Positions 1 to 5,560 of a DNA stretch of 50,103 nucleotides are shown here, in pieces. Every line of letters begins with the position of its first letter. The stretch's first letter is position 1. A program made the translations under genes and the position numbers. The notes under the pieces were generated by a model, which saw only the letters and a list, made by a program, of their open reading frames with translations, was not told the origin of the DNA and ran no database searches. The stretch lies in the IMG/VR virus record IMGVR_UViG_3300000956_000071, positions 1 through 50,103 of that record, one strand, 5' to 3'. This DNA is from a virus.

Positions 1-174
1 AGCGTCAACGTGTTCGTTGACTGGTCCAAAGTCTATGTAGTTCAAATTTGTACAACTTCTCCCGAAGGGAGGCACCTCGGTGACCTGGGAGAACGTAGTA
101 ACTCATGTGAGGTGGGTCACACAGACATGGTTGATCGCCGCCTACCATGTCTAGATCAGGTTGAGAGCAGTTAG
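1..174 (+). CDS. Possible 3' end of a gene entering from the left edge (doubtful)
   Basis: The first frame is open from base 1 to a TAG at 172-174 (57 codons), while the other two forward frames close within about 40 bases. No domain is recognised. An alternative is a 24-codon reading frame from a GTG near base 89 preceded by a GGGAGG. Composition is not clearly coding, so this may be chance. Confidence 0.2.
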   Translation, partial: SVNVFVDWSKVYVVQICTTSPEGRHLGDLGERSNSCEVGHTDMVDRRLPCLDQVESS

Positions 175-235
175 AACCTAGGAAACCATTAAAGGAAGGT
201 GAGGAGTCTATGCTTCTACCTTCTGTTAGTGGATA

Positions 236-257
236 GAGAGGCCCATAAAGGCCTCTC
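236..257. terminator. Stem-loop, possible terminator
   Basis: GAGAGGCC at 236-243 pairs perfectly with GGCCTCTC at 250-257 around a six-base loop. There is no long T tract, so its use as a terminator is an inference. Confidence 0.45.
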
Positions 258-290
258 AATGAAAATTTGATAGATACATGTAAGTATTAC

Positions 291-340
291 TACATACAGT
301 TACTGATAACTACTGTATGTAAGGGCCAGTAAGGCCCTTA
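291..340. repeat. Two adjoining inverted repeats
   Basis: TACATACAGT (291-300) pairs with ACTGTATGTA (312-321). Directly adjoining it, TAAGGGCC (320-327) pairs with GGCCCTTA (333-340). The second resembles the terminator-like stems on both sides; the first looks more like an operator or processing hairpin. Confidence 0.5.
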
Positions 341-359
341 TGAATAAATACATGTATCA

Positions 360-378
360 GAGGCCCCTTAAGGGCCTC
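360..378. terminator. Stem-loop, possible terminator
   Basis: GAGGCCC (360-366) pairs with GGGCCTC (372-378) around a five-base loop. It is followed by CAATGAAGG, the same trailer type that follows the hairpin at 236-257. Confidence 0.4.
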
Positions 379-427
379 AATGAAGGTAATACTGGTATTA
401 ATCGCTACTAACGTAGCTCTTAATACT

Positions 428-449
428 GCAACTGCCTAACGGCAGTTGC
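428..449. other. Hairpin upstream of the HNH gene
   Basis: GCAACTGCC (428-436) pairs perfectly with GGCAGTTGC (441-449), a nine base-pair stem with a four-base loop. It ends just before the AGGGG ribosome site of the HNH gene, so it could affect that gene's mRNA. Confidence 0.45.
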
Positions 450-456
450 TATAGGG

Positions 457-777
457 GTGAAAGTTTTGAGAACTTCAGGTCACTGGAAGAAGTCTGACCG
501 CAAGGGAAGACTGCCAAAGAATTGGTTTAGTCTCCGCAAGAGAGTTCTCGTCAGAGACTCTCATCAGTGTCAGTCATCGAACTGTGGCCGAAGGGCCACA
601 GAAGTAGATCACATCGTCCGAGGGGACGATCATAGTCTCAGCAATCTTCAAAGTTTGTGCAGGGACTGTCACAGGGCTAAAAGCTCCCAAGAGGGAGTCA
701 TGGAACGTCAACGCAAGAGGGCGCTTGGAAAGCGAACTCCAGAGAAGCATCCTGGTCTCAGGAAGACCAGAAACTAA
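457..777 (+). CDS. HNH endonuclease
   Basis: HNH nuclease of 106 residues. The beta-beta-alpha metal motif is visible: Cys38 and Cys43 form one zinc pair, VDHI at 50-53 supplies the catalytic Asp-His, Asn63 is the middle residue, and CRDCH at 68-72 gives the second Cys pair and final His. HNH proteins next to terminase genes are known to assist cos cleavage and packaging in many phages, and this one lies directly before the small terminase. The start is uncertain: GTG at 457 gives the longest frame, but the AGGGG at 453-457 is better spaced for a TTG at 466. The Lys/Arg-rich tail may contact DNA. Confidence 0.85.
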   Translation: MKVLRTSGHWKKSDRKGRLPKNWFSLRKRVLVRDSHQCQSSNCGRRATEVDHIVRGDDHSLSNLQSLCRDCHRAKSSQEGVMERQRKRALGKRTPEKHPGLRKTRN

Positions 778-794
778 ACCACCCAGGAGGTGAC

Positions 795-1256
795 ATGGCA
801 GCATCAGTTAACAAGGCAAACGGACCTGTACCCAAGCGTTCGTCTGAGCGTGTTCGTACTCATGATGATGCTAGTATCGAGAAGGTCCAAGCTTTTGGTG
901 TTGTCAAGAAGCCTGACTTGGGTCTAGGGGATAATCCACACCCCATTATCACAGACTTCTGGAACTCTATCGGAGAATCAGCCCAGTCACGGTATTACGA
1001 ACCTTCCGACTGGCAATACCTTCGTGTGAGTCTCCACTTTTTGAACAAGCTTCTGAGTGTGGGTAACCCTTCTGCTCAGATGCTGACTGTTGTGAATCAG
1101 ATGCTGACTGATCTTCTGGTGTCAGAGGGATCAAGGCGCAGGGTTCGCATGGAGATTGAACGTGAACAGACCAAGGACAACGTTGTGAACATCTCAGATT
1201 ACTTCCGGGATCTCGCGTCCAAGAACGACCTTGGTGATATGTTCAACTATAGCTAA
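795..1256 (+). CDS. terS: Terminase small subunit
   Basis: A 153-residue protein of the actinophage small-terminase type: a basic, disordered N terminus (about 1-40), then a helical region with PHPIITDFWNSIGESAQ near 50, a central helical segment likely to oligomerise, and a basic VSEGSRRRVRMEIER segment near 115. It would recognise viral DNA and hand it to the large subunit (5561-7240), from which it is separated by lysin, tRNAs and a fibre gene. ATG follows a strong AGGAGGTGAC site. Assignment rests on family resemblance and on the neighbouring HNH gene. Confidence 0.75.
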   Translation: MAASVNKANGPVPKRSSERVRTHDDASIEKVQAFGVVKKPDLGLGDNPHPIITDFWNSIGESAQSRYYEPSDWQYLRVSLHFLNKLLSVGNPSAQMLTVVNQMLTDLLVSEGSRRRVRMEIEREQTKDNVVNISDYFRDLASKNDLGDMFNYS

Positions 1257-1267
1257 CAACAAAGTTT

Positions 1268-1311
1268 CCTGGGTTGAGTCGGTGTTACTCTCCTTCCGCT
1301 GACTCCCCAGG
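1268..1311. other. Long interrupted hairpin upstream of the endolysin
   Basis: CCTGGG (1268-1273) and GAGTC (1276-1280) pair with GACTC (1301-1305) and CCCAGG (1306-1311), giving eleven base pairs with a two-base bulge and a 20-base loop. There is no T tract. It sits between the small terminase and lysin genes and may reduce or regulate read-through. Confidence 0.5.
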
Positions 1312-1338
1312 ATTTAATCCAAGTGAGGAAACAGCCCC

Positions 1339-2082
1339 ATGGCACTCTGCCCATTCGCAGTACATGAGCTGTTGCCTGAAAACAACAGCCAGAACAGAAT
1401 CACCCCAACCACGGTTATTTGTCATCGTGCGGTTTCAAGCGCCAAGGACCTGTACGGTTACTGGAATTCTCCAGGAATTGTTCTAGAGTCCCACTTCTAC
1501 ATCAGCGAAGATGGAACCATCTATCAGTACATGGACACCAATGTTCGCGCTGATGCGAATGTGGATGCCAACGCGTTTGCAGTGTCTATTGAGACTTGGG
1601 ATGGCGGCAACACTCCCGACTCATGGGGGTGGAACCCAGCTCAGCTCAAGTCACTCAAGAGGCTGATCCTATGGGTCTGCAATGTCCACGGTATCAAGAA
1701 GGCTCCGGCCCAGACTTGGAACGGTGGAGGTATCGGCGGACACAACTGGTTCCCGGAACCTTGGGCAGACGGCCCTAGGGGATGTCCAGGCACCGCACGA
1801 AACGCACAACTACGCAATGAAATTATTCCTGCCGTCGCGGCGGGTGTTACGGAGGATGACGTGACTTGGGACGATGAGGCTCTAACGCTCAAGAACGGGG
1901 TGGTGATCACCTTCCGAGAGCTGTTTAAGTCCATGGACAACAACGGCAGTGAGGTACGGGATCGTCTACGCATCGTTGAGCAGAAGATTGACAACATCGT
2001 GGTAGGTGGAATCGACATTGACCTACTCGTAGCCAAGATTCTGGAAAAGCTTGATGTAGACCTAGTATCTCGTGGGTCCTAA
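1339..2082 (+). CDS. Endolysin, N-acetylmuramoyl-L-alanine amidase
   Basis: A 247-residue lysin that would cleave the amide bond between muramic acid and the stem peptide. Residues about 20-165 form an amidase_2/PGRP-like domain with probable zinc ligands His29 (VICHRAV), His135 (GGHNWFP) and Cys149 (GCPG), and the DGTIYQYMDT strand typical of actinophage amidases. The last ~75 residues are not a recognised cell-wall-binding domain; they contain a helical segment (SEVRDRLRIVEQKIDNI) that could oligomerise. No signal peptide is seen, so release depends on the holin, which lies 20 kb away. ATG follows GAGGAA. Confidence 0.88.
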   Translation: MALCPFAVHELLPENNSQNRITPTTVICHRAVSSAKDLYGYWNSPGIVLESHFYISEDGTIYQYMDTNVRADANVDANAFAVSIETWDGGNTPDSWGWNPAQLKSLKRLILWVCNVHGIKKAPAQTWNGGGIGGHNWFPEPWADGPRGCPGTARNAQLRNEIIPAVAAGVTEDDVTWDDEALTLKNGVVITFRELFKSMDNNGSEVRDRLRIVEQKIDNIVVGGIDIDLLVAKILEKLDVDLVSRGS

Positions 2083-2144
2083 TGGACAAGTGCTTTTGCA
2101 ATATCTGCGAAAGGTACCACTCTCCTAAGTGTCCAGGAGGCTAA
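2082..2144 (+). CDS. Cys-rich micropeptide, 20 residues
   Basis: The ATG overlaps the lysin TAA (TAATG), indicating translational coupling. The peptide MDKCFCNICERYHSPKCPGG has four Cys and one His (CxC-x2-C-x3-x-H-x4-C spacing), compatible with one zinc site. Function unknown. It is one of many Cys-rich micro-ORFs in this window. Confidence 0.5.
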   Translation: MDKCFCNICERYHSPKCPGG

Positions 2145-2154
2145 TTAAATACTT

Positions 2155-2215
2155 GTGCAGTAAAAAGATGTCTGCACGGGCCCTTGGAGTAGAGGGCTTC
2201 ATAATATTCTACTCC
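2155..2215. other. Two hairpins ahead of the tRNA array
   Basis: GTGCAG (2155-2160) pairs with CTGCAC (2172-2177), and GGAGTAGA (2186-2193) pairs with TCTACTCC (2208-2215). The second ends five bases before the first tRNA, so it may be a processing signal or a 5' border of the tRNA transcript. Confidence 0.5.
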
Positions 2216-2219
2216 TCCG

Positions 2220-2294
2220 GTGGACAACGCCAGTAGGTAATAGGCACGGGGCTCATAACCCTGTATATGGCAGGTTCGAATCCTGCTGTCCGCA
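2220..2294 (+). tRNA. tRNA with CAT anticodon (Met-type)
   Basis: Acceptor GTGGACA pairs with TGTCCGC (one G-T pair), the anticodon loop CTCATAA gives CAT at 2254-2256, and the T-arm GCAGG/CCTGC encloses TTCGAAT. Whether it is elongator, initiator or lysidine-type Ile cannot be decided from sequence. CCA is not encoded. Confidence 0.85.
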
Positions 2295-2296
2295 CT

Positions 2297-2368
2297 CTGT
2301 AGTTAGTTTAACGGCAAAACCCTAGGTTGTGACCCTAGAGTTACTCGGTTCAACTCCGGTACTACAGT
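2297..2368 (+). tRNA. tRNA-His (GTG)
   Basis: CTGTAGT pairs perfectly with ACTACAG; anticodon stem CTAGG/CCTAG with loop TTGTGAC gives GTG. CCA follows directly (2369-2371) and abuts the next tRNA. Oddity: the position before base 1 is T and the discriminator is T, whereas bacterial His tRNAs normally carry an extra G opposite C73. Confidence 0.85.
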
Positions 2369-2371
2369 CCA

Positions 2372-2443
2372 CGGAACTTAGCTCAGTGGGAAGAGCAACC
2401 GGTTGAAGCCCGGTGCGCGGCGGTTCGAATCCGTCAGTTTCGG
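2372..2443 (+). tRNA. tRNA-Phe (GAA)
   Basis: CGGAACT pairs with AGTTTCG; anticodon stem ACCGG/CCGGT with loop TTGAAGC gives GAA; T-arm GGCGG/CCGTC. It starts on the base following the His tRNA CCA. The discriminator is G rather than the usual A. Confidence 0.85.
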
Positions 2444-2447
2444 CAAT

Positions 2448-2518
2448 GTGGCATTAGTGTATAGACTGCACGGCTGGCTTCCACCCAGCAAGAGGGAGTT
2501 TGATTCTCCCATGCTGCT
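2448..2518 (+). tRNA. tRNA-Gly (TCC)
   Basis: GTGGCAT pairs with ATGCTGC (two G-T pairs); anticodon stem GCTGG/CCAGC with loop CTTCCAC gives TCC; T-arm GGGAG/CTCCC. The T discriminator is normal for Gly. Confidence 0.85.
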
Positions 2519-2520
2519 CC

Positions 2521-2591
2521 GCCATATTAGCTCAACGGTAGAGCTCCTGTTTAGTAATCAGGTGATGAGGGTTCAATTCCTTCATGTGGCT
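2521..2591 (+). tRNA. tRNA-Thr (AGT)
   Basis: GCCATAT pairs with ATGTGGC; D-stem GCTC/GAGC; the loop TTAGTAA gives AGT at 2553-2555. The last pair of the anticodon stem is a T-T mismatch, which widens the loop, and an A34 anticodon is uncommon in bacteria outside Arg. Isotype therefore less certain than tRNA identity. Confidence 0.75.
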
Positions 2592-2595
2592 CTTT

Positions 2596-2667
2596 TGCTT
2601 GTTCGTCCAACTGGCAGGACATCTGGCTCTGAACCAGAAGACTGAGGTTCGAATCCTTGACAGGCAG
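2596..2667 (+). tRNA. tRNA-Gln (CTG)
   Basis: TGCTTGT pairs with ACAGGCA; D-stem GTCC/GGAC; anticodon stem TCTGG/CCAGA with loop CTCTGAA gives CTG; G discriminator as expected for Gln. Confidence 0.85.
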
Positions 2668-2750
2668 CAGGTAGGATTGTGGGTACGCTTCGAATAGTAA
2701 GAAACCCTCTGGCGGTTGGCTGGGTCCGGCATTAATCAAAAGCCAGCTTT

Positions 2751-2822
2751 GTTTACGTATCTCAATGGTAGAGGACCAGGTTGTCAACTTGGGAGATGTG
2801 GGTTCAAGTCCCATCGTAAGCG
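2751..2822 (+). tRNA. tRNA-Asp (GTC)
   Basis: GTTTACG pairs with CGTAAGC; anticodon stem CCAGG/CTTGG with loop TTGTCAA gives GTC; G discriminator fits Asp. An 83-base spacer precedes it. Confidence 0.85.
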
Positions 2823-2823
2823 C

Positions 2824-2896
2824 GCTTGTGTAGGCCATCTGGAGAGCCGCTAGATTTAGGTTCTAGTGCATGCAGGTTCGACTCCTGTCACAAGTA
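2824..2896 (+). tRNA. tRNA with TAG anticodon (Leu-type), short variable arm
   Basis: GCTTGTG pairs with CACAAGT; anticodon stem CTAGA/TCTAG with loop TTTAGGT gives TAG, reading CTA Leu codons; T-arm GCAGG/CCTGT. The variable region is only five bases, although bacterial Leu tRNAs are class II with a long arm. The A discriminator fits Leu. Confidence 0.75.
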
Positions 2897-2991
2897 CTTA
2901 GTTGGCAGCTTAACTGCCTCAGTCCAGCGATGGCTACATACTCCTGCCCTTCAGTGTGGCTGGTGGTGATGCTGTATCGAGTGGCTGATAA

Positions 2992-3063
2992 GGGTCTTTG
3001 ATCCAAAGGAAACGATTCTTCCCTACGAAGGAAGCCATGGGGGTTCGAGTCCCTCAAGACCCA
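2992..3063 (+). tRNA. tRNA-Arg (ACG)
   Basis: GGGTCTT pairs perfectly with AAGACCC; anticodon stem CTTCC/GGAAG with loop CTACGAA gives ACG, which is normally deaminated to ICG; A discriminator. Confidence 0.88.
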
Positions 3064-3162
3064 CGAGTTGGTAGTGCATACGTTAAACTACCCGTAGGTG
3101 GCTCGACGCGTCAGGTTGGCGGTTCATGTGCGCAGTGATCCGGATAACCAGAGGGCTAACAA

Positions 3163-3233
3163 TCCTGTATAGCATAAGGGCAATGCGGCGGACTGTTAAT
3201 CCGCTAATCTAGGTTCGAGTCCTGGTATGGGAG
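3163..3233 (+). tRNA. tRNA-Asn (GTT)
   Basis: TCCTGTA pairs with TATGGGA (two G-T pairs); anticodon stem GCGGA/TCCGC with loop CTGTTAA gives GTT; G discriminator as usual for Asn. Confidence 0.86.
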
Positions 3234-3307
3234 CTGGCAGGCGTGCGCACAGCATCCGTTCGAATCGGACGTTTCTTTGTACCGTAAACGATATCCACGG
3301 AACACAG

Positions 3308-3381
3308 GCCTATCTAGCTCAATTGGTCAGAGCGTCTCCCTGATGAGGAGAAGGTACTAGGTTCAAAACCTAGGGTAGGTA
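3308..3381 (+). tRNA. tRNA-Ile (GAT)
   Basis: GCCTATC pairs with GGTAGGT (first pair G-T); D-arm TAGCTCAATTGGTCAGAGC; anticodon stem TCTCC/GGAGA with loop CTGATGA gives GAT; T-arm CTAGG/CCTAG; A discriminator. Confidence 0.87.
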
Positions 3382-3460
3382 CAAGCTGCGTACTTCCCAG
3401 AACGTACGTAGAGACGGGTGGTACTGGACTATGGTGAGGCCAGTTTCGCGACCCTAACAA

Positions 3461-3531
3461 GCTTCCGTAGCTGAGGGGATTAGCTCGGGACTCTTAATCC
3501 TGAGACGTTGGTTCGATTCCAACCGGGAGTA
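3461..3531 (+). tRNA. tRNA-Lys (CTT)
   Basis: GCTTCCG pairs with CGGGAGT; anticodon stem CGGGA/TCCTG with loop CTCTTAA gives CTT; T-arm GTTGG/CCAAC; A discriminator. Only three bases separate it from the following Ser tRNA. Confidence 0.87.
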
Positions 3532-3534
3532 CTT

Positions 3535-3617
3535 GGAAGCTAGCACGCGATGGTGCGTAAGCGGTCTTGAAAACCGTGCCGGGTGCAAGCCTGAGGGTTC
3601 GACTCCTTTAGTTTCCG
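3535..3617 (+). tRNA. tRNA-Ser (TGA)
   Basis: GGAAGCT pairs with AGTTTCC; anticodon stem GCGGT/ACCGT with loop CTTGAAA gives TGA. A long variable arm marks it as class II; G discriminator is typical of Ser. Confidence 0.88.
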
Positions 3618-3620
3618 CTT

Positions 3621-3704
3621 GGAAGATGGATCAGCCGGTGCTGAAGTCGGATTGCTAATCCGATCCGGCGTTTCTCGCCGTGGGTTCAACTCCTACTTCT
3701 TCCG
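3621..3704 (+). tRNA. tRNA-Ser (GCT)
   Basis: GGAAGAT pairs with TTCTTCC (the seventh pair is T-T); anticodon stem TCGGA/TCCGA with loop TTGCTAA gives GCT; long variable arm with CGGCG/CGCCG; G discriminator. The acceptor resembles that of the preceding Ser tRNA. Confidence 0.87.
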
Positions 3705-3750
3705 CAGGTGGCCTTAAACGCGGCCTGTCTTAGGGCAGGTGGTCACACAT

Positions 3751-3819
3751 ATCAGTTGGGCTATGGTAGCCAAGCGGTCTCCAAAACCGTAGGACAGGGT
3801 TCAATTCCTTGAGCTGGTG
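3751..3819 (+). tRNA. tRNA-Trp (CCA)
   Basis: ATCAGTT pairs with AGCTGGT; anticodon stem GCGGT/ACCGT with loop CTCCAAA gives CCA; G discriminator as usual for Trp. At 69 bases it is short, with a reduced D region. Confidence 0.82.
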
Positions 3820-3820
3820 T

Positions 3821-3907
3821 ATGTCTAATTATGAAGGCACTGTCATCTGTCCGCGATGTGGTCGGGTAATCCCCACTGAATGTGATGGGAGTTGCTACAA
3901 GAAGTGA
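3821..3907 (+). CDS. CxxC micropeptide, 28 residues
   Basis: ATG two bases after the Trp tRNA opens a 28-codon frame ending TGA. It has CPRCG at 10-14 and a second Cys pair (ECDGSC), a small zinc-ribbon pattern. No clear ribosome site, since upstream sequence is the tRNA 3' end. Function unknown; support comes mainly from the pattern shared with the next two frames. Confidence 0.45.
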   Translation: MSNYEGTVICPRCGRVIPTECDGSCYKK

Positions 3908-3930
3908 CTAGGGAAGTATGCGACCACAGT

Positions 3931-4020
3931 ATGGGAAGCAGATTAGTCCTCGAAGATAAATGGTTGGTAGAACGCTGTAAGGGTTGCGGTGCAGAGATGG
4001 GGAGAGAATGGCAGGGGTAA
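3931..4020 (+). CDS. CxxC micropeptide, 29 residues
   Basis: A 29-codon frame from ATG 3931 to TAA 4018-4020 carrying RCKGCGAEM. GGGAAG lies about 14 bases upstream. It overlaps the next micro-ORF by 13 bases. Only one Cys pair, so zinc binding would need a dimer or partner. Confidence 0.4.
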   Translation: MGSRLVLEDKWLVERCKGCGAEMGREWQG

Positions 4021-4079
4021 GTTACGTTGTGTATTGTGGTAAGTGTGGCAAGGTGCATGCTTACGATGTAGAGTGTTAG
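4008..4079 (+). CDS. CxxC micropeptide, 23 residues
   Basis: ATG at 4008 is preceded by GGGGAGAGA, a good ribosome site. The peptide has CGKCGKVHAYDVEC: one CxxC, a His and a final Cys, enough for a C3H zinc site. It ends just before the Pro tRNA. Confidence 0.5.
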   Translation: MAGVSYVVYCGKCGKVHAYDVEC

Positions 4080-4086
4080 AAATGAT

Positions 4087-4160
4087 CTGGCTGTAGCTCA
4101 GCTTGGTAGAGCCGCGCGTTTGGGGCGCGATGGTCGGGGGTTCAAATCCTCCCAGTCAGA
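4087..4160 (+). tRNA. tRNA-Pro (TGG)
   Basis: CTGGCTG pairs with CAGTCAG; D-arm GCTC/GAGC; with the normal base 26 the loop is TTTGGGG and the anticodon TGG. A one-base register shift (CGCGC/GCGCG) would read TTG but removes base 26. T-arm GGGGG/CCTCC; A discriminator fits Pro. Confidence 0.83.
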
Positions 4161-4163
4161 CGA

Positions 4164-4188
4164 GAGGGCCACTGCAACACTAGCCCTC
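4164..4188. other. Hairpin between Pro and Val tRNAs
   Basis: GAGGGC (4164-4169) pairs with GCCCTC (4183-4188) in the 30-base spacer. It may aid processing of the tRNA transcript. Confidence 0.35.
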
Positions 4189-4190
4189 AA

Positions 4191-4261
4191 GCCCTGTTAG
4201 TTCAATGGGAGAACGGCTGTCTTACACACAGCTCATGGCAGTTCGATTCTGTCACGGGGTA
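4191..4261 (+). tRNA. tRNA-Val (TAC)
   Basis: GCCCTGT pairs with ACGGGGT (two G-T pairs); anticodon stem GCTGT/ACAGC with loop CTTACAC gives TAC; T-arm GGCAG/CTGTC; A discriminator. Last tRNA of the array, 26 bases before the fibre gene. Confidence 0.87.
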
Positions 4262-4287
4262 CTTTATTGGTTTGAAAGGATGTATCA

Positions 4288-5541
4288 ATGCCACTACCAG
4301 CATCGGTACCAACCGGAACGGTATCCGGCACTTGGTACACGCCATCTGGCACTCTAGCCGTTGGTAAGATCGTCTTCCTTCTCAAGAACGAGATCGAAAT
4401 TCCTGATGATCCAGACGGGGTTGTAATCCCTGTCAGGCATGAAGTCACTGTCTCAGCCGGACAGCTCAATGCCACCCTTCCAGCCGGTTTTTATAACACA
4501 CTTGTGCGACTGTCTGAGCTCTACTACAAGCCCAAGGTGGTTGAGATCGTTGCTGGACAGAACCTTAACCTCCCGGACGCCATCGGAGTGGTTCCACCCG
4601 AAGAACTACTGACTCCGGTTCGTACGGTGAATGGCATCGGCCCTGATTCTTCGGGAAACATCGAGGTATCAGGCGGTGGCGGAGGATCTGTATCTTCTGT
4701 GTTCGGACGTACTGGTGCGGTAACGGCCCAGTCTGGTGACTACACCAAGGCGCAGGTAGGTCTATCCAACGTAGACAACACGTCCGATGCGGCCAAGCCG
4801 ATCTCTACTGCCACTCAGAATGCCCTAGACGACCTCCAGGACGATGTAGACGGCAAGGAGGCACTAGGTACCGCAGCGGCGGCTGTAGCGGCTCACGTAG
4901 CCCTCTCAGACCCCCATACGCAGTACGCTCTGGACTCCTCCTTAGCTCCAGTGGCTACCTCAGGTGCCTATAACGACCTTACCGGCAAGCCAACTATTAC
5001 ACCCTGGTTTGACAGCCTGGCTCGAAGGTTCGGGTGTAAGGCACTGACCATGAATCCACTGCTTCTCAGCCCGTCAGACCCCAAGTATATTGCTATGGCC
5101 AACCAGAGGCTGTACCAGTATTTCGTTGGAGTCCCGGCCGGAGAGACCATCACGGGTATCAAGATTCCTATTCAGGATCTCGGTGCTGGTGCTGGATCAC
5201 TGTGGTTTGGTGTGTACAACGCAGATCTGACCAAGCTGGGCGAAACCGCCAACGTGGCATCCTCGTTTACCGCAGGAGCTACGCAGGATTGGCGCACGGT
5301 ACCGCTTATCACTCCAGGTGTATCAACCGGAAACGGCGTGTGGGTTACCGCGCTGTCGACTCTGGACACCGGGCCACAGGTTGCGTTCTGTAATACCGCA
5401 CTTGCTTCCGATCTTCCATGGATTCTCAATGGCACCGGAAATCTGACTGCGGTTCGAACCGAAAGCGTTACTACTCTTCCATCTACTCTTAACCCATCTG
5501 GCGGACTCGAATACATCGATTTCGTCATCGGGATTTACTAA
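4288..5541 (+). CDS. Tail fibre / receptor-binding-like protein
   Basis: A 417-residue protein of mosaic fibre type. Residues 1-110 resemble an attachment domain (GTWYTPSGTLAVGKIVF). A Gly-rich linker then leads to VFGRTGAVTAQSGDYTKAQV and GLSNVDNTSDAAKPIS, repeats common in trimeric phage fibres, followed by an Ala-rich helix and AYNDLTGKPTI. The last ~180 residues look like a beta-rich head domain that could bind the host surface. It sits between the tRNAs and the large terminase, far from the other tail genes. Start chosen at ATG after GAAAGGATG. Naming is by motif, host receptor unknown. Confidence 0.72.
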   Translation: MPLPASVPTGTVSGTWYTPSGTLAVGKIVFLLKNEIEIPDDPDGVVIPVRHEVTVSAGQLNATLPAGFYNTLVRLSELYYKPKVVEIVAGQNLNLPDAIGVVPPEELLTPVRTVNGIGPDSSGNIEVSGGGGGSVSSVFGRTGAVTAQSGDYTKAQVGLSNVDNTSDAAKPISTATQNALDDLQDDVDGKEALGTAAAAVAAHVALSDPHTQYALDSSLAPVATSGAYNDLTGKPTITPWFDSLARRFGCKALTMNPLLLSPSDPKYIAMANQRLYQYFVGVPAGETITGIKIPIQDLGAGAGSLWFGVYNADLTKLGETANVASSFTAGATQDWRTVPLITPGVSTGNGVWVTALSTLDTGPQVAFCNTALASDLPWILNGTGNLTAVRTESVTTLPSTLNPSGGLEYIDFVIGIY

Positions 5542-5560
5542 ACTATAAAGGGAGCACCTT

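Larger units (their letters stand above)
175..456. other. Non-coding left region with hairpin series
   Basis: No convincing gene lies here. It holds four stem-loops (listed separately), two copies of ATACATGTA (275-282 and 349-356), and repeated hairpin-plus-AATGAA units around 251-263 and 374-384. An eight-codon frame (ATG at 210-212, after GGTGAGG) ends exactly before the first hairpin, reminiscent of a leader peptide, but this is only a resemblance. Confidence 0.5.

Noticed and set aside
5-259. Reverse-strand frame of 84 codons at the left edge
   Set aside because: It runs through a hairpin, has no ribosome site or recognisable sequence, and opposes all neighbouring genes.
1274-1486. Forward frame of 70 codons overlapping the lysin start
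   Set aside because: It starts inside the 1268-1311 hairpin and overlaps the well-supported amidase in another frame; no domain or Cys pattern.
2403-3057. Long frames across the tRNA array on both strands
   Set aside because: They consist of translated tRNA genes; conserved tRNA structure explains the open frames.
2082-4261. Amber suppressor tRNA suggested by TAG anticodon
   Set aside because: Anticodon TAG pairs with codon CTA, not with the amber stop codon UAG, which would need CTA.
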